Origin: Leptodactylus fallax
Lineage: Eukaryota; Chordata; Amphibia; Anura; Leptodactylidae
Assembly (NCBI GenBank): GCA_947044405.1
Contig: CAMRHE010000076.1
Coordinates: 6,368,001 to 6,432,000, forward strand
DNA: 64,000 bases
Reading direction: 5' to 3'
Positions 23,341-33,870 of this stretch are shown one piece after another. Numbering within the stretch: position 1 is the stretch's first letter; each line of letters opens with the position of its first letter. Below the pieces are notes generated by a model that saw nothing but the letters and a program-made list of their open reading frames with translations, had not been told where the DNA came from and did not search any database. The translations under genes were made by a program, and so were the position numbers.

Positions 23341-25022
23341 AGCATGGCCAATGTCAGAGGACAAGAAAGGTCCACTTGACTACTTCTGGAGTGAAACTTT
23401 GAGGACAAGGTATGACATACTAGGCATGACATTGTTTCAGCATTGCCCAGTGTGTTCCTTTAGTGCTGCCTCATATCTTGTAATATTAATATGTTTATGG
23501 GGTGCCCTATTTGGCTACACTTCCCATTTTTAAAGAGGATGGGGCTAGTCTGAGCTATCATTCCATACTACAGGGCCCATAGCTTTGAAAGGGGCTAAAA
23601 CTTTGCAGAGATCCTTGGTTTTGGTTTGGGGTCTTGAAAAAATGTACTACTCCACAGAAACATTTTACTAGTTTGGGGAAAAAATAGTTATAGCTTTATG
23701 GCAACTTATAATCCACACCCCATATTCATAATATAATAATGTACCAACAAGTATCATTAAAATTCAGCTGGTCAGTGCTTGTCATGTCAGTAAATGTGTA
23801 CGTGTTTCATAGAATTTTCTACCTGTAAATGCCACCCCATTTTATGTATGTAAGAAGCTATAAAACAGTTATAGGAACCTTTAGCCTTTAATTGTTAGTC
23901 CAGGTGCATTAGGCATCTATATCTTACAAGGAAACACACTCTGACTCATGGATCTTAAATGTCAAACACCAGAACTGTCTTTGTAAAACAGGGACATGTG
24001 TGTGCCCAAGTTACATAATGTCTCATAACCTCGGTAACAAATTTCACCGTAAACTTTGTGACAAGTTTTATATTCATGCCATGAATGACACTATATAATT
24101 ATAAGACATGACTGAGTAAATAGCGTCTTTAAGTACATTCCACCAGGTAGTATGTATGTATGGAGGAAAGTGTGTGGACTTGACTTTAGGTTTATATAAG
24201 ATGCATTTACTATTTTCTATTTTCTACTATTCTATTGTGTAATTGAAAAAAATAAGAAAAAAAATATATATATAGTGTATATCCACCAGTCATTATCATG
24301 ATACTAGAAGAAGAAAGATATGCTCCTCTTTTCTAATATCTTCAAGAAGACCTGTCACTAGATCTGAAAAGCCCAATAACATACAGGCTTTTTACATTAT
24401 TCAGGAGAATATAGAGAGAAGGATAATAACATTGTCCTCAGCACATAGAGATGGTACTGTCTCTAGCTGCCCATGTGATGGTGTACTGGGGAATCATGGG
24501 ATTGATAGCACAGAACAGGAGAAAAATCTAGAAATGCAGATGGTGTTTGATCAGGGCAGATGAGAGGTTAAAATACCAGTATATAGTGCAATATACGTAA
24601 GAGAAATCAAGGGTGTGACTGACCATCAGGTGAAAGGTGCAAATATGTTTTTGCTGGACTGCTTCTTTAACATCAGGGACTGTAGCATTAAATCTACAGT
24701 TCTCAGGGGGTATTGTTTCTCCTTGTATAGACTGCCAGCTAGAATTGGAAGTATTACAGGTAATGCTTCATGGGAAATGTATGTAAATTAGCTCTCTTCC
24801 AGAAGTAAGTAAGTAATTTTGTCTCTCTAGTGCCACCTCTAGGTAGCTATCCTATAGGTCCATATATGACTCAAAAAAGCCTAAAAACGTGGCTAGAAAT
24901 GTTATCCAAACCAGAGTCTCCAGTATGCTAATCTGTGCTGAACAGGGGCAAGAACCTCTAAACAGATGTTTACAGATGGGTTTCTCTTCCTTTTGGAAGT
25001 ATTACCATTGTAATACTATTCA
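23341..25022. other. No recognisable gene
   Basis: Unassigned. A run of A followed by (TA)n lies at 24245-24276. The frame 24889-25179 extends into the hAT MITE at 25031. No gene seen. Confidence 0.35.
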
Positions 25023-25030
25023 GATATTAC

Positions 25031-25612
25031 TAGAGATGGGCAAACTTTGTGAGATTACTTTCATGAATATTCGCCAGGTTTGCCCACCAGTTTTATTTCA
25101 GATGAACTTGTTTGGTACAAACCATAAGCCCCATTATCATATTCTAGAGTCTCTTCAGACTCCAGAATATAATAAGTGAGGGACCTGCAGAAAAATAATA
25201 AACACTGATACTCACCTTCCATCACCCTTCCTGGACTCCGTTAAGGCATATGTTGCTCCATCATGATCCTCTTCAGTCATCCTCTGCGATTCTGGGTGAC
25301 ATCATGGGCCCTGTATCAAAGCATCATGAGGTCAGAGGGACCTGTGTTGGACCTCAGTGGTCTCCTAGGGCTTGTAATGTCACCCAGGAGACCAGAAGAC
25401 AACCAAAGAGGACCGCAATGGAGCCCTGGAAACTACAAGGGAGACATGAGGTCCTGGGTCTCTGCCTATTATATTCTTGTCTGTGATAGACCCCAGAGTA
25501 TAATAATGATTTGTGGGTGGCGAACCCCAAAAACTTGTATTCGGTCAAACACAAGCCTTATGGAAAATTCATAATGAACCCAACTTGTTATGAACCAATT
25601 CATTCATCTCTA
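25031..25612. mobile_element. hAT-type MITE with internal hairpins
   Basis: Ends TAGAGATGGGCAAA and TTCATTCATCTCTA. The flanks GATATTAC (25023-25030) and CATACTAC (25613-25620) match at 6 of 8 positions. Inside are two copies of the palindromic module (25137-25172 and 25468-25506, both ending TATAATAA) and the GATACTCACCTTCC motif. 582 bp, non-coding; frames 25250-25574 fall inside it. Confidence 0.75.
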
Positions 25613-25659
25613 CATACTACAATGAAACATTTCGGAAAAAATTTAAAATAACACAAAGT

Positions 25660-25825
25660 GATTTGTGGGTGGTGACCCCCAAAAATCTTGTGTTCGGCCA
25701 AACCTGAGATTTTTGAAAAATTTGTAATGAACTTGGCTTGTTAGGAACCAATTTGATTGAGACCAGATATTACCATAAAACATTTGGCAAAGTATAAAAA
25801 TAACACAAAAACATTTTATTTTAAA
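25660..25825. repeat. Tandem copy of the hAT 3' end and flank
   Basis: 25660-25825 repeats 25504-25660: GATTTGTGGGTGG, GTAATGAAC, CTTGTTA.GAACCAAT, then AAACATTT and AAATAACACAAA. The target-site octamer is GATATTAC here, the same as the left flank of the MITE, so this copy keeps the older form. It arose by a local duplication after insertion. Confidence 0.65.
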
Positions 25826-25849
25826 ATATATACCACCCTCTAAAGCAGC

Positions 25850-26570
25850 TCAGGTCCTACATTCCAGTCACTTTTACTATTAATTTCTCCTTTCCGCTGT
25901 TGTGGAGCAGGATACAGTTTTGTGTTGTGACTGTAGTGAATAATTTATTGAAATGTACCATATGAACACACAAAGAATGTGGATATAAATAGTGTTGGGT
26001 CCCTTGATAAAATCAGCGTGTTTTCACGTTTTAAATTTCCAGGCATCTATCAGATAATTCAATATCTGAAGAAGCTGAGGAATGTCATATAAAAATTTGA
26101 TAAATTACTTTGTGCCTGTAAATGAGAAAATAGACTTGTAAATTGTGAAATGAACCATTCTGGCAAAGTCGAATTTGATCTTAAAGTGTAAACAATTGAG
26201 TTAATGGCAAAGATATCTCGGAGTCTCTGAAGCTGTGGAACGTTGGGAGGGTGAACGAGAGGTTATGGAATCTCTTCAATATTTAACTTTGAACATCCTT
26301 ATAGACTTTAATTAGACAGATTACCTGTTATGCATGGTGTGGTATGCTGAGCAGTTTTAAACTGTCTTGTCCTTAAGGCAAATGGAAGGAAAAGTCACAT
26401 AGAATTAGAGTCTGCGCTGAATAAGAATGGATGTTCTATTAAGGACAAGACAAAATTAAACATTTCCAAGCAACGTACGGTTTAAATTTAAACTTAACCA
26501 ACTACAGCAAGTTAGTAAAATATTTAACAATTACTCTTCTATACTGAGGTAAGAGTGTGACCTATTTGTA
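25850..26570. other. Candidate conserved non-coding block
   Basis: Repeat-free and AT-rich, with TTTAATTAGACAGATTACC and ATAGAATTAGAG-type motifs between 26000 and 26450. There is no coding frame. Function is inference. Confidence 0.22.
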
Positions 26571-27145
26571 TTTAAAGAGGACCCATCGGCTCTCCTGGTA
26601 CGCCTGTTTAGTAAATACTTGTATTTCTCATAAAATAACCATTTTGGGGCATTTTTCCTAATTATGTGTAGAGATGTTCAGGAAATATATGAATAAATTG
26701 GTAATGGGGCTTCTGACATGTCTGTTTAGTAAATACATTAAATTCTTATGAAATATCAATTCTGGAGAATCTTCTGGAAGTGCACGAATATATGGCAACT
26801 GGGCTCTTGACATGTCTGTTTACTACATACTTGTATTTCTCATGAAATAACTATTCTGGAGTATCATTTTCTAAGTATTAACTGTGATGTCCCTCTGTCA
26901 TTCTTCCTGGAATTTTATTCATAAATTGACAATAGGGCTTCTAACATGTATATTTAGCAAATATATTAAATGTCTTATGAAATATCAATTCTGGAGCCTC
27001 GTCTGGAAATGTATGATTAATTTGGCAACTGGGCTTTTGACATGTCTGTTTACTACATACTTGTATTTCTCATGAAATAACTATTCTGGATCATCTTTTT
27101 CTAAGCATTAGTTGTGACGTTTCTCTCTTATTCCTCCTGGATATA

Positions 27146-28745
27146 CAGTGGGGGAAAAAAGTATTTAGTCAGCCACCAATTGTGCAAGTTCTCCCACTTA
27201 AAAAGATGAGGCCGGCCTGTAATTGTCATCATAGGTAGACCTCAACTATGAGAGTCAAAATGAGAAAACAAATCCAGAAAATCACATTGTCTGATTTTTT
27301 AAGAATTTATTTGCAAATTATGGCGGAAAATAAGTATTTGGTCACCTACAAACAAGCAAGATTTCTGTCTCTCACAGACCTGTAACTTCTCCTTTAAGAG
27401 GCTCCTCTGTCCTCCACTCATTACCTGTAGTAATGGCTCCTGTTTGACATTGTTATCAGTATAAAAGACACCTGTCCACAACCTCAAACAGTCACACTCC
27501 AAACTCCACTATGGTGAAGACGAAAGAGCTGTGGAAGGACACCAGAAACAAAATTGTAGACCTGCACCAGACTGGGAAGACTGAATCTGCAATAGGCAAG
27601 CAGCTTGGTGTGAAGAAATCAACTGTGGGAGCAATAATTAGAAAATGGAAGACATACAAGACCACTGATAATCTCCCTCCATCAGGGGCTCCACGCAAGG
27701 TCTCACCCCGTGGGGTCAAAATGATCACAAGAACGGTGAGCAAAAATCCCAGAAACGCACGGGGGGACCTAGTGAATGACCTGCAGAAAGCTGGGACTAA
27801 CGTAGCAAAGGCTACCGTCAGTAACACACTACGCCGCCAGGGACTCAGATCCTGCAGTGCCAGACGTGTCCCCTGCTTAAACCAGTACATATCCGGGCCC
27901 GTTTGAAGTTTGCTAGAGAGCATTTGGATGTTCCAGAAGAGTATTGGGAGAATGTCATATGGTCAGATGAAACCAAAGTAGAACTGTTTGGTAGAAACAC
28001 AACTCGTCGTGTTTGGAGGACAGTGAATGCTGAGTTGCATCCAAAGAACCCCATACCTACTGTGAAGCATGGGGGTGGCAACATCATGCTTTGGGGCTAT
28101 TTCTCTGCAAAGGGACCAGGACGACTGATCCGTGTACATGAAAGAATGAATGGGGCCATGTATTGTGAGATTTTCAGTGCAAACCTCCTTCCATCAGCAA
28201 GGGCATTGAAGATGAAACATGGCTGGGTCTTTCAGCATGACAATGATCCCAAGCACACCGCCAGGGCAACGAAGGAGCGGCTTCGTAAGAAGCATTTCAA
28301 GGTCCTGGAGTGGCCTAGCCAGTCTCCAGATCTCATTCCCATAGAAAACCTTTGGAGGGAGTTGAAAGTCCATGTTACCCAGCGACAGCCCCAAACCATC
28401 ACTGCTCTAGAGGAGATCTGCATGGAGGAATGGGCCAACATACCAGCAACAGTGTGTGCCAACCGTGTGAAGACTTACAGAAAACGTTTGACCTCTGTCA
28501 TTGCCAACAAAGGATATATAACAAAGTATTGAGATGAACTTTTCTTATTGACCAATTACTTATTTTCCACCATAATTTGCGAATAAATTCTTTAAAAATC
28601 AGACAGTGTGATTTTCTGGATTTGTTTTCTCATTTTGTCTCTCATAGTTGAGGTCTACCTATGATGACAATTACAGGCCGGCCTCATCTTTTTAAGTGGG
28701 AGAACTTGCACAATTGGTGGCTGACAATACTTTTTTCCCCCACTG
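27146..28745 (+). mobile_element. Tc1-like DNA transposon, DD34E, nearly intact
   Basis: A 1600-bp element flanked by TA (27144-27145 and 28746-28747). Terminal inverted repeats of about 199 and 197 bp (27146-27344, 28549-28745) differ by about six substitutions and one 2-base gap. The ends read CAGTGGGGGAAAAAAGTATT. A second related motif, AAATAAGTATTTGGTCA, lies at the inner edge of the left arm, which is the IR/DR layout of Tc1 elements with two transposase-binding sites per arm. The ends resemble the Tc1 group described from fish as Passport/PPTN; I give that from memory. The few differences between arms suggest a fairly recent insertion. Confidence 0.93.
27511..28532 (+). pseudogene. Tc1 transposase, one frameshift
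   Basis: The reading frame starts at ATG 27511 and ends at TGA 28531 region, close to the usual 340 codons of a Tc1 transposase, but frame changes at a run of four C (27870-27873), consistent with loss of one base. The first part (27511-27906) has two helix-turn-helix units: [20 protein letters not shown] to [13 protein letters not shown], and [13 protein letters not shown] to SNTLRRQGL. The second part (27903-28532) holds the catalytic domain: the first Asp in [11 protein letters not shown], the second in HDNDPKHT, and the Glu in LIPIENLW, with 34 residues between the last two. All three catalytic residues are present. Such an enzyme cuts and pastes the element at TA sites. The break implies this copy cannot make full-length enzyme, though its ends could be moved by another. 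Confidence 0.92.
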
Positions 28746-29235
28746 TATGTGGATATTGGGTATATAGTAATATAATATTGGATATATATGAATATTGGTA
28801 TTGGGGCTTCTGACCTATCGCTTTAACAAAGACTTGTATTAGTTAAGCAATAACAGTTTTAGAGCACATTTTCCTAAGAATTAGTTGGATGTTCCTCTAT
28901 TATTTCTCCTGGAAATATATGAATAAATTGGTAATGGGGCTCCTGACATGTCTGTTTAGTAGATACTTGTATTTCTCATGAAATAACAATTTTGGAGCAT
29001 CTTTCTGAAAATTTATGAGTAAATTGCCAACTGGGTTCTCAACTTGTCTGTTTAGTAGATACTTGTATTTCTCATTCTGGAGTATCTTTTTCTAAGTATT
29101 CGTTGTCATGTTCATCCCTTATTCCTCCTGGAAATATATAAAGAAATTGCCAACAAGGCTCCTGACATGTCTATTTAGCAAATTCTTGTATTTGTCTTGA
29201 AACAACAAATCTGGAGCGCCTTTTCCTAAGTATAA

Positions 29236-29668
29236 AGTCTTATTCACACAATATACCGCTTGAAAGCCAGCAGTGCACTAAATTCAGCGCACTGTCTGTG
29301 CCGTTATTTTGGGTAATGATCTCTGCCCACTGTCAGAAGAGCGTTCCTGACAGTCTAGCTGGGCTGTAAGGGATGCCCATCCCTGACAGTATTTGTCCAT
29401 AGACTTGTATTGGGGGGGCGTTCCTCACAGCTCCACCCCCTCTGACAGTACAGGGCTATGGACGAGTACTGTCATACAGCCCAGCTAGACTTTCAGGAAC
29501 GCCCTTCTGAAACTGGGCAGAGATCGGTGCCAAAACTAACAGCATCGATAACTCCAGCCCCGCGGCACATAACGGGAAAGGCTACAGTGCGCTGAATTCA
29601 GCGCGCTGTCGGCTTTCTAGCGGTATATAAAACCGCATGTGCAGAAAGACATGAAAGGTCCTCTTTAA
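29236..29668. mobile_element. Hairpin MITE ending GGTCCTCTTTAA
   Basis: TATACCGCTTGAAAGCC, AAATTCAGCGCACTGT, GATCTCTGCCCA and GACAGTCTAGCTGGGCTGTA on the left are matched inverted on the right, ending GGCTTTCTAGCGGTATA. The right terminus ATGAAAGGTCCTCTTTAA ends in TTAA (29665-29668); the left terminus is lost against the tandem array. The arms of about 140 bp would fold into a long hairpin. Confidence 0.75.
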
Positions 29669-29689
29669 TGGATGGAGACATATGTCCGT

Positions 29690-29900
29690 TTAGTTTCCAA
29701 AGACCAGTAGCCCCTGGAAGAAGAATGGAGTCATGCTCTGTTTTGGTCCATTTTGAGGACCAAAAATCCATTAAACTCTATGGGTCTGTGAAAATCACGG
29801 GCAGTACACAAATTTTTCACATACTCAGACACCAAAGTATTGGAAATAAAAAAAAATGTATCGATTTTTCACTAATATGAAAAAGGAATCAACCACGGAC
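29690..29900. repeat. Dispersed repeat fragment
   Basis: Phrases such as GGACCAAAAATCCATTAAACT and ATGGGTCTGTGAAAATCACGG relate to the family seen at 5643-6700, 37258-37480 and 42225-42960. Confidence 0.4.
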
Positions 29901-29929
29901 AGGACACAACCCTAGAATAAGCAGGATCG

Positions 29930-30600
29930 AACGCTCTCCGTTATTATCCGTGATCGAGGATAGAAGGATTGGGCAGCTCCTGCCCTCCCTATATTTTGCT
30001 ATTGGGTATATAAAGCCCTTGTGATTAATTATAAACTCCGCTTTATGTAAAGTTAATGCAGAACCGGCCCTTACAATCTACAGAACTGACGGACTGTGTA
30101 TCAACAATATCATTACTCGCTGCAGTTCCTCCCAATGTGCTCGCGTACAATTACTGTGTATGATAGCTTGGGGGGAGACTACAAAATATAGAACTTTTTT
30201 TTTCTGTTCAGGTGAAATAGCTTGTGAGCCTGCTAGTGATTATAATGTGGTTTTATGAGTTAGAGGCAAAAGGGAATATTTTATGTAAATTCTATTTTTT
30301 CCTTGTTTAAACACCTGAATACTGGGTCCTGTAAAATGTATTCTAAGCTGCTGCCCCACCGGGCTTGAAGAATATGTAAATCACGCTGAAGGAATCTTTT
30401 AGGGGCAGTTTGAAAACATTAGAGGTTATAAAGTCTAAATTCAGCAGAAATTACCATTTACTACGCAAGCTAAGCTTTCTCCAAGTATAATGTTATCTTC
30501 TTGGTAATGTGACTTGAAGCTTTGCACTTATGCATCAGTCAGCATGAAAATGAGTCTTGTTATTTAAACAATGCGTTAGAATGTATACATATGTGCCAGA
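29930..30600. other. Candidate conserved non-coding block
   Basis: Free of the repeat families seen elsewhere. 30240-30560 has balanced base composition, ATGCATCAGTCAGCATG and GGTAATGTGACTTG motifs. No coding frame. Function not shown. Confidence 0.25.
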
Positions 30601-30802
30601 TACCAGATTTCCCTTATGGGAAATGTAGAGGTGACTCTCAAAATTGAGGACCACTGGTTCCATGGATTGGCAACTGATCAGTCATCATACCATGCCTATT
30701 ATCTGTTCACCAGACAAGGCCATCTTTACAACCATTTTTTTTTATTATCATTGCTCCAAAATATTGAAAAAAATGAAGCAAGACTAAAAAACCAGCCCTA
30801 TG

Positions 30803-31065
30803 TGTCTCCATGGTAACAGACTACAGACAACCTTGTAGTCTGATTCCGTAGTCATATTCCTTTCCAGTTGTCTCTTACTATCAATGTATATTATCAGGGA
30901 ATAATTAGCAGATAGAAATAAAGGTGGCCATATACTTCAGAGAGCTATTCCTTCTTTAGTTCATAGTCAATATCTCTAAGCTTCACACATACACATATTT
31001 TTGACTCAACTGAGTGTGCATGTGTTCTGAAGAAAGGAAAGGAATTAGGCCCTTGCTATACATCT
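30803..31065. repeat. Local duplication, copy 1
   Basis: Matches 31121-31314 and 31815-31860: TCTCCATGGTA, GTAGTCTGA, CCGTAGTCATATTC, AAAGGTGGCCATATACTT and TGCATGTGTT. The copies lie about 316 bp apart. Confidence 0.65.
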
Positions 31066-31314
31066 CTAGTGGCTTATTTTGTGAAAAAAGGGTTTTGTGT
31101 ATAGATGCTGTGCATGATTATCTCCATGGTACCAGACAACACTTGTGTGTAGTCTGACTCTGTAGTCGTATTCTTTTTCAACTGTTTTCTACTATTAAAT
31201 ATATGTAAACAGGAAGTAAGTAAATGACAGGAACAAAGGTGGCCATTTACTTTAGACAGCTGTCAGCACTTGTTTGGTTGACAGCTAAACCTCTATGTTT
31301 CTTGCACACATGTA

Positions 31315-31810
31315 CAGTACTGTGCAAAAGGTGTAAAAAATGCCTGTGAATAGTGTTTTCAGAAATAGAAATGTTAATAGTTAATTTTTGTTAATTAACA
31401 AAATTAAGTGAATGAAGAAAAGAGAAATGTAACTTCCATCAATATTTGGGGTCACCTTTGCCCTCTGCCCTCTATCAATTCTTCTCGGGACACTTGTAGA
31501 CAGTTTTTGAAGGAACTGGGCAAGGAGGTTGTTCCCGCTGCCATCTTGGAGAAATAAGCACAGATCTTCTGTGGATGTAGGCTTGCTCCAATCCTTCTGT
31601 CTCTTCATGTCATCCCAGACAGACTGGATGATGATAAGATCAGGGCTTTGAGGGGGCCATTTCATCACTTCCAGGACTCCTCCTCCAAAGGGCGCTCATA
31701 CCAAATATTGGTAGGATTTAGATTACTCCTTTTCTCATTCATATTTAATAAGCTATTAACATTTGTATTCATAGTCTGCAGCAATTTTTCCACACCTGCC
31801 TAAAGTTGTT
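31315..31810 (-). mobile_element. Tc1 internal-deletion remnant
   Basis: The left end CAGTACTGTGCAAAAGG follows TA at 31313-31314. Near the right end TTTTTCCACACCTGCCTAAA is the inverse of the inner part of this family's terminus; the last bases are diverged. Most of the transposase is deleted. The same family gave the 240-bp element at 10728-10967. Confidence 0.8.
31410..31680 (-). pseudogene. C-terminal Tc1 transposase fragment
   Basis: Read on the minus strand, WPPQSPDL, VWDDMKRQKD, KPTSTEDLCLFLQD, FLQKLSTSVPRRID and RAKVTPNIDG follow in order. This is the C-terminal end of a Tc1 transposase just after the second catalytic Asp region; the motif that would hold the catalytic Glu reads IIIQSVW, with Gln at the Glu position. 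The DNA-binding domains and most of the catalytic domain are absent, so this fragment is not functional. It lies inside the remnant at 31315-31810. Confidence 0.85.
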
Positions 31811-31935
31811 GAAGGTGCATGTGTTTTCAACAAAGCAAAGACTGTAAGTCTGCGCTAGATATCTTTGATAGGTTTTTTCCTTAAAAAAAAAAAGGATAGG
31901 GCATGCTGAAACTCAACATGCCCAACCCTACTACC

Positions 31936-33129
31936 CAGTGGCATAACTAGGAATGGCTGGGCCCCGAGGCGAACATTTGACATGGGGACCCCCCCCCCAA
32001 ACCGGTTACAGGTCCCCAAACAGTAAAATATGCTCAACAGTGGCCCCAGATAGTATTATATGCTCAACAGTGGCCCCCATACAGCATTATATGCTCTACA
32101 TTGCTCCCCCCACACACACAGTATAATATGCTACCCACAGTGGCCCCACACAGTATAATATGCTCCACACAGTGGTCCCCACCCAGTATTATATGCCCCC
32201 CATAGTGGGGCCCACTCAGTATTATATGCTCCCTACAGTGGCCCCCACACAGTATTATATGCTCTACAGTGGCCCCCACCCAATATTATATGCTCTACAG
32301 TGGCCCCCACTCAGTATTATATGCTCTACAGTGGCCCCCACACAGTATTATATGCTCTACAGTGGCCCCCACCCAGTATTATATGCTCTACAGTGGCCCC
32401 CACGCAGTATTATATGCTCTACAGTGGCCCCCACTCAGTATTATATGCTCTACAGTGGCCCACACACAGTATTATATGCTCCCAACAGCCCCCCTCTGCT
32501 TCGGTGCTATTATTATACTTTGGGGTCTCCTCAGACCCCAGGGTATAATAATCGGAGACCCAGGGAAGGTGATTAAAAATAACAAATATTCATACTCACC
32601 TTGCCTTACCTTTTCTTGGCATCCTCGCTCCATCCTGCTGTCTTCAGCGTCTTCAGGCCCTCTTCCAACGTTGCTGCCGAGGCCTGTGATTGGTCCTCAG
32701 CGGTCACATGGGGGCGCACTGACGTCATTACGCGGCCGCGCCCCATGTGACCGTTGGGGCCTAATCACAGGCCTCAGTCATGACTATAGAGCGCCACAGA
32801 GAGCGCTGCACCCAGGAGAGGTGAGAATATGTATTTATTGTTTTCAGTCACCTCTCCTGGGCTGCCATCTATTGGAAAGGGGCCTGCAATATGCCAAGGT
32901 CCCTTTCCAATAACAGTATGTATAGCAGTCGGGGAACCAGGCTTTCCCCCACCGCTATCATAGTGGTCCGGGGCCCCAGCCATCTCCAGCTGGCCCCAGC
33001 CATCTCCAGCTGGTACTCCGTACTGGTTTGTGGGGTTCGCGGTAGCATCTGCCACAGGGCTCCGGGGCCCCTAATGTCCCGGGCCCTGTGGCAGCCGCTA
33101 CCGCAGCTACCCCGATAGTTAAGCCCCTG
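31936..33129. mobile_element. hAT element with 31-bp minisatellite
   Basis: The ends are CAGTGGCATAACTA and TAGTTAAGCCCCTG (12 of 14 inverted match). The 8-bp flanks CTACTACC at 31928-31935 and 33130-33137 are identical, as expected for hAT insertion. Inside, in order, are a C run, a 31-bp minisatellite (32021-32486), the palindromic module (32511-32553), a TCACATGGG/CCCATGTGA inverted pair at 32704-32752, and a CCTTTCCAATA section shared with 34682-34960. No transposase is encoded, so it is non-autonomous. Confidence 0.9.
32021..32486. repeat. 31-bp minisatellite, about 15 units
   Basis: The unit is GTGGCCCCCAC.CAGTATT followed by ATATGCTCTACA. Units from 32230 onward are nearly uniform, those on the left are more diverged. 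Because 31 is not a multiple of three, reading frames rotate through the units, giving long repetitive open frames on + (32160-32576, 32269-32913) and - (32064-32279). These are not genes. Confidence 0.95.
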
Positions 33130-33137
33130 CTACTACC

Positions 33138-33399
33138 TTTGGTCAATTCAGGACATGTAGTGGCTTCTATTTCTTGAGATCTAAGGTCATGTTGAAATGT
33201 AAGACTGTTTGAGATATGCTTTAAAATAAATCTTTACACAATTTTGGACCATTATATGAAATGTTGGACTTAACATCAGTAAAGGCGGAGTATATTTGTC
33301 AGAGCACTCAGTAGGGGTTGGAGTGGCATTGTGAATTTTGCTACAAGGCATGTATATTTCTGTATACATGATTACCTATAATGGCATATATAACAAAGG
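33138..33399. other. No recognisable gene
   Basis: Short unassigned stretch after the hAT element. Nothing seen. Confidence 0.35.
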
Positions 33400-33870
33400 A
33401 ATGGCTTGAGCTACGTGTTTTCTTATCATTAGTACTACGGTAATTGTACATGGGTCGTGTTCTCGCGGCGTTCTGCATATTACCGAAAACAGAATTTAAA
33501 TGAGCCTGTTTGACTATGGACTACAGAGGTTGCATTGCCCCTGAAATATAGAGAGGTACAATAGTTAAGTGTATTCCTTTCATTTTATTGTGATTTCAGT
33601 GAGTAGTGGTTTTATTCTCAACAGGAGTGCAAAAGCGGAATTTTAATGTCAGCCAGAATAAAGCTGAAGAGTGTTTTGGAAGCTGTCACCTCAATTAAAT
33701 GCCGTCTCATTAACTGTATATTGTTTCCCGGTACAATAATGGACATGAAATACATTGTTGTTCCATAAACTGAAAATACAAATATATATTTTGTTGGGAA
33801 AACTTTCACCGTGTACAAAAATTGCCGACACTGCAGGTAAAAATGGCATTTAATAGGATTCTGCAAGCCA
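33400..33870. other. Candidate conserved non-coding block
   Basis: Repeat-free sequence with motifs such as GTACTACGGTAATTG, TTCTGCATATTACC, AATTTAAATGAGCC and CTCAATTAAATGCC. The minus-strand frame 33618-34070 runs through it without a known domain. Function is inference. Confidence 0.28.

Larger units (their letters stand above)
26572..29236. repeat. Alternating long/short tandem array, split by Tc1
   Basis: After TTAAAGAGGACC at 26572, units begin with (T)CTGTTTAGTAAATAC and end TGACATG. Visible unit starts are 26601, 26721, 26815, 26949, 27045, 28816, 28951, 29047 and 29170. Lengths alternate about 120-135 and 94-96 bp, the long units carrying an extra CCTCTTATTCCTCCTGG section. The Tc1 element at 27146-28745 lies in the fifth unit. 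The start with TTAA and AGAGGACC suggests the array began as part of a T2-type element. Confidence 0.75.
31121..31860. repeat. Local duplication, copy 2, split by Tc1 remnant
   Basis: The second copy reads like copy 1 up to the CACACATGTA at 31305-31314 and resumes after about 31814 with GTGCATGTGTTTTCAAC. The intervening sequence is the Tc1 remnant, so its insertion came after the duplication. Confidence 0.6.

Noticed and set aside
32160..32913. Long repetitive open frames of 138-214 codons
   Set aside because: They are rotated readings of the 31-bp minisatellite; frames are open on both strands.
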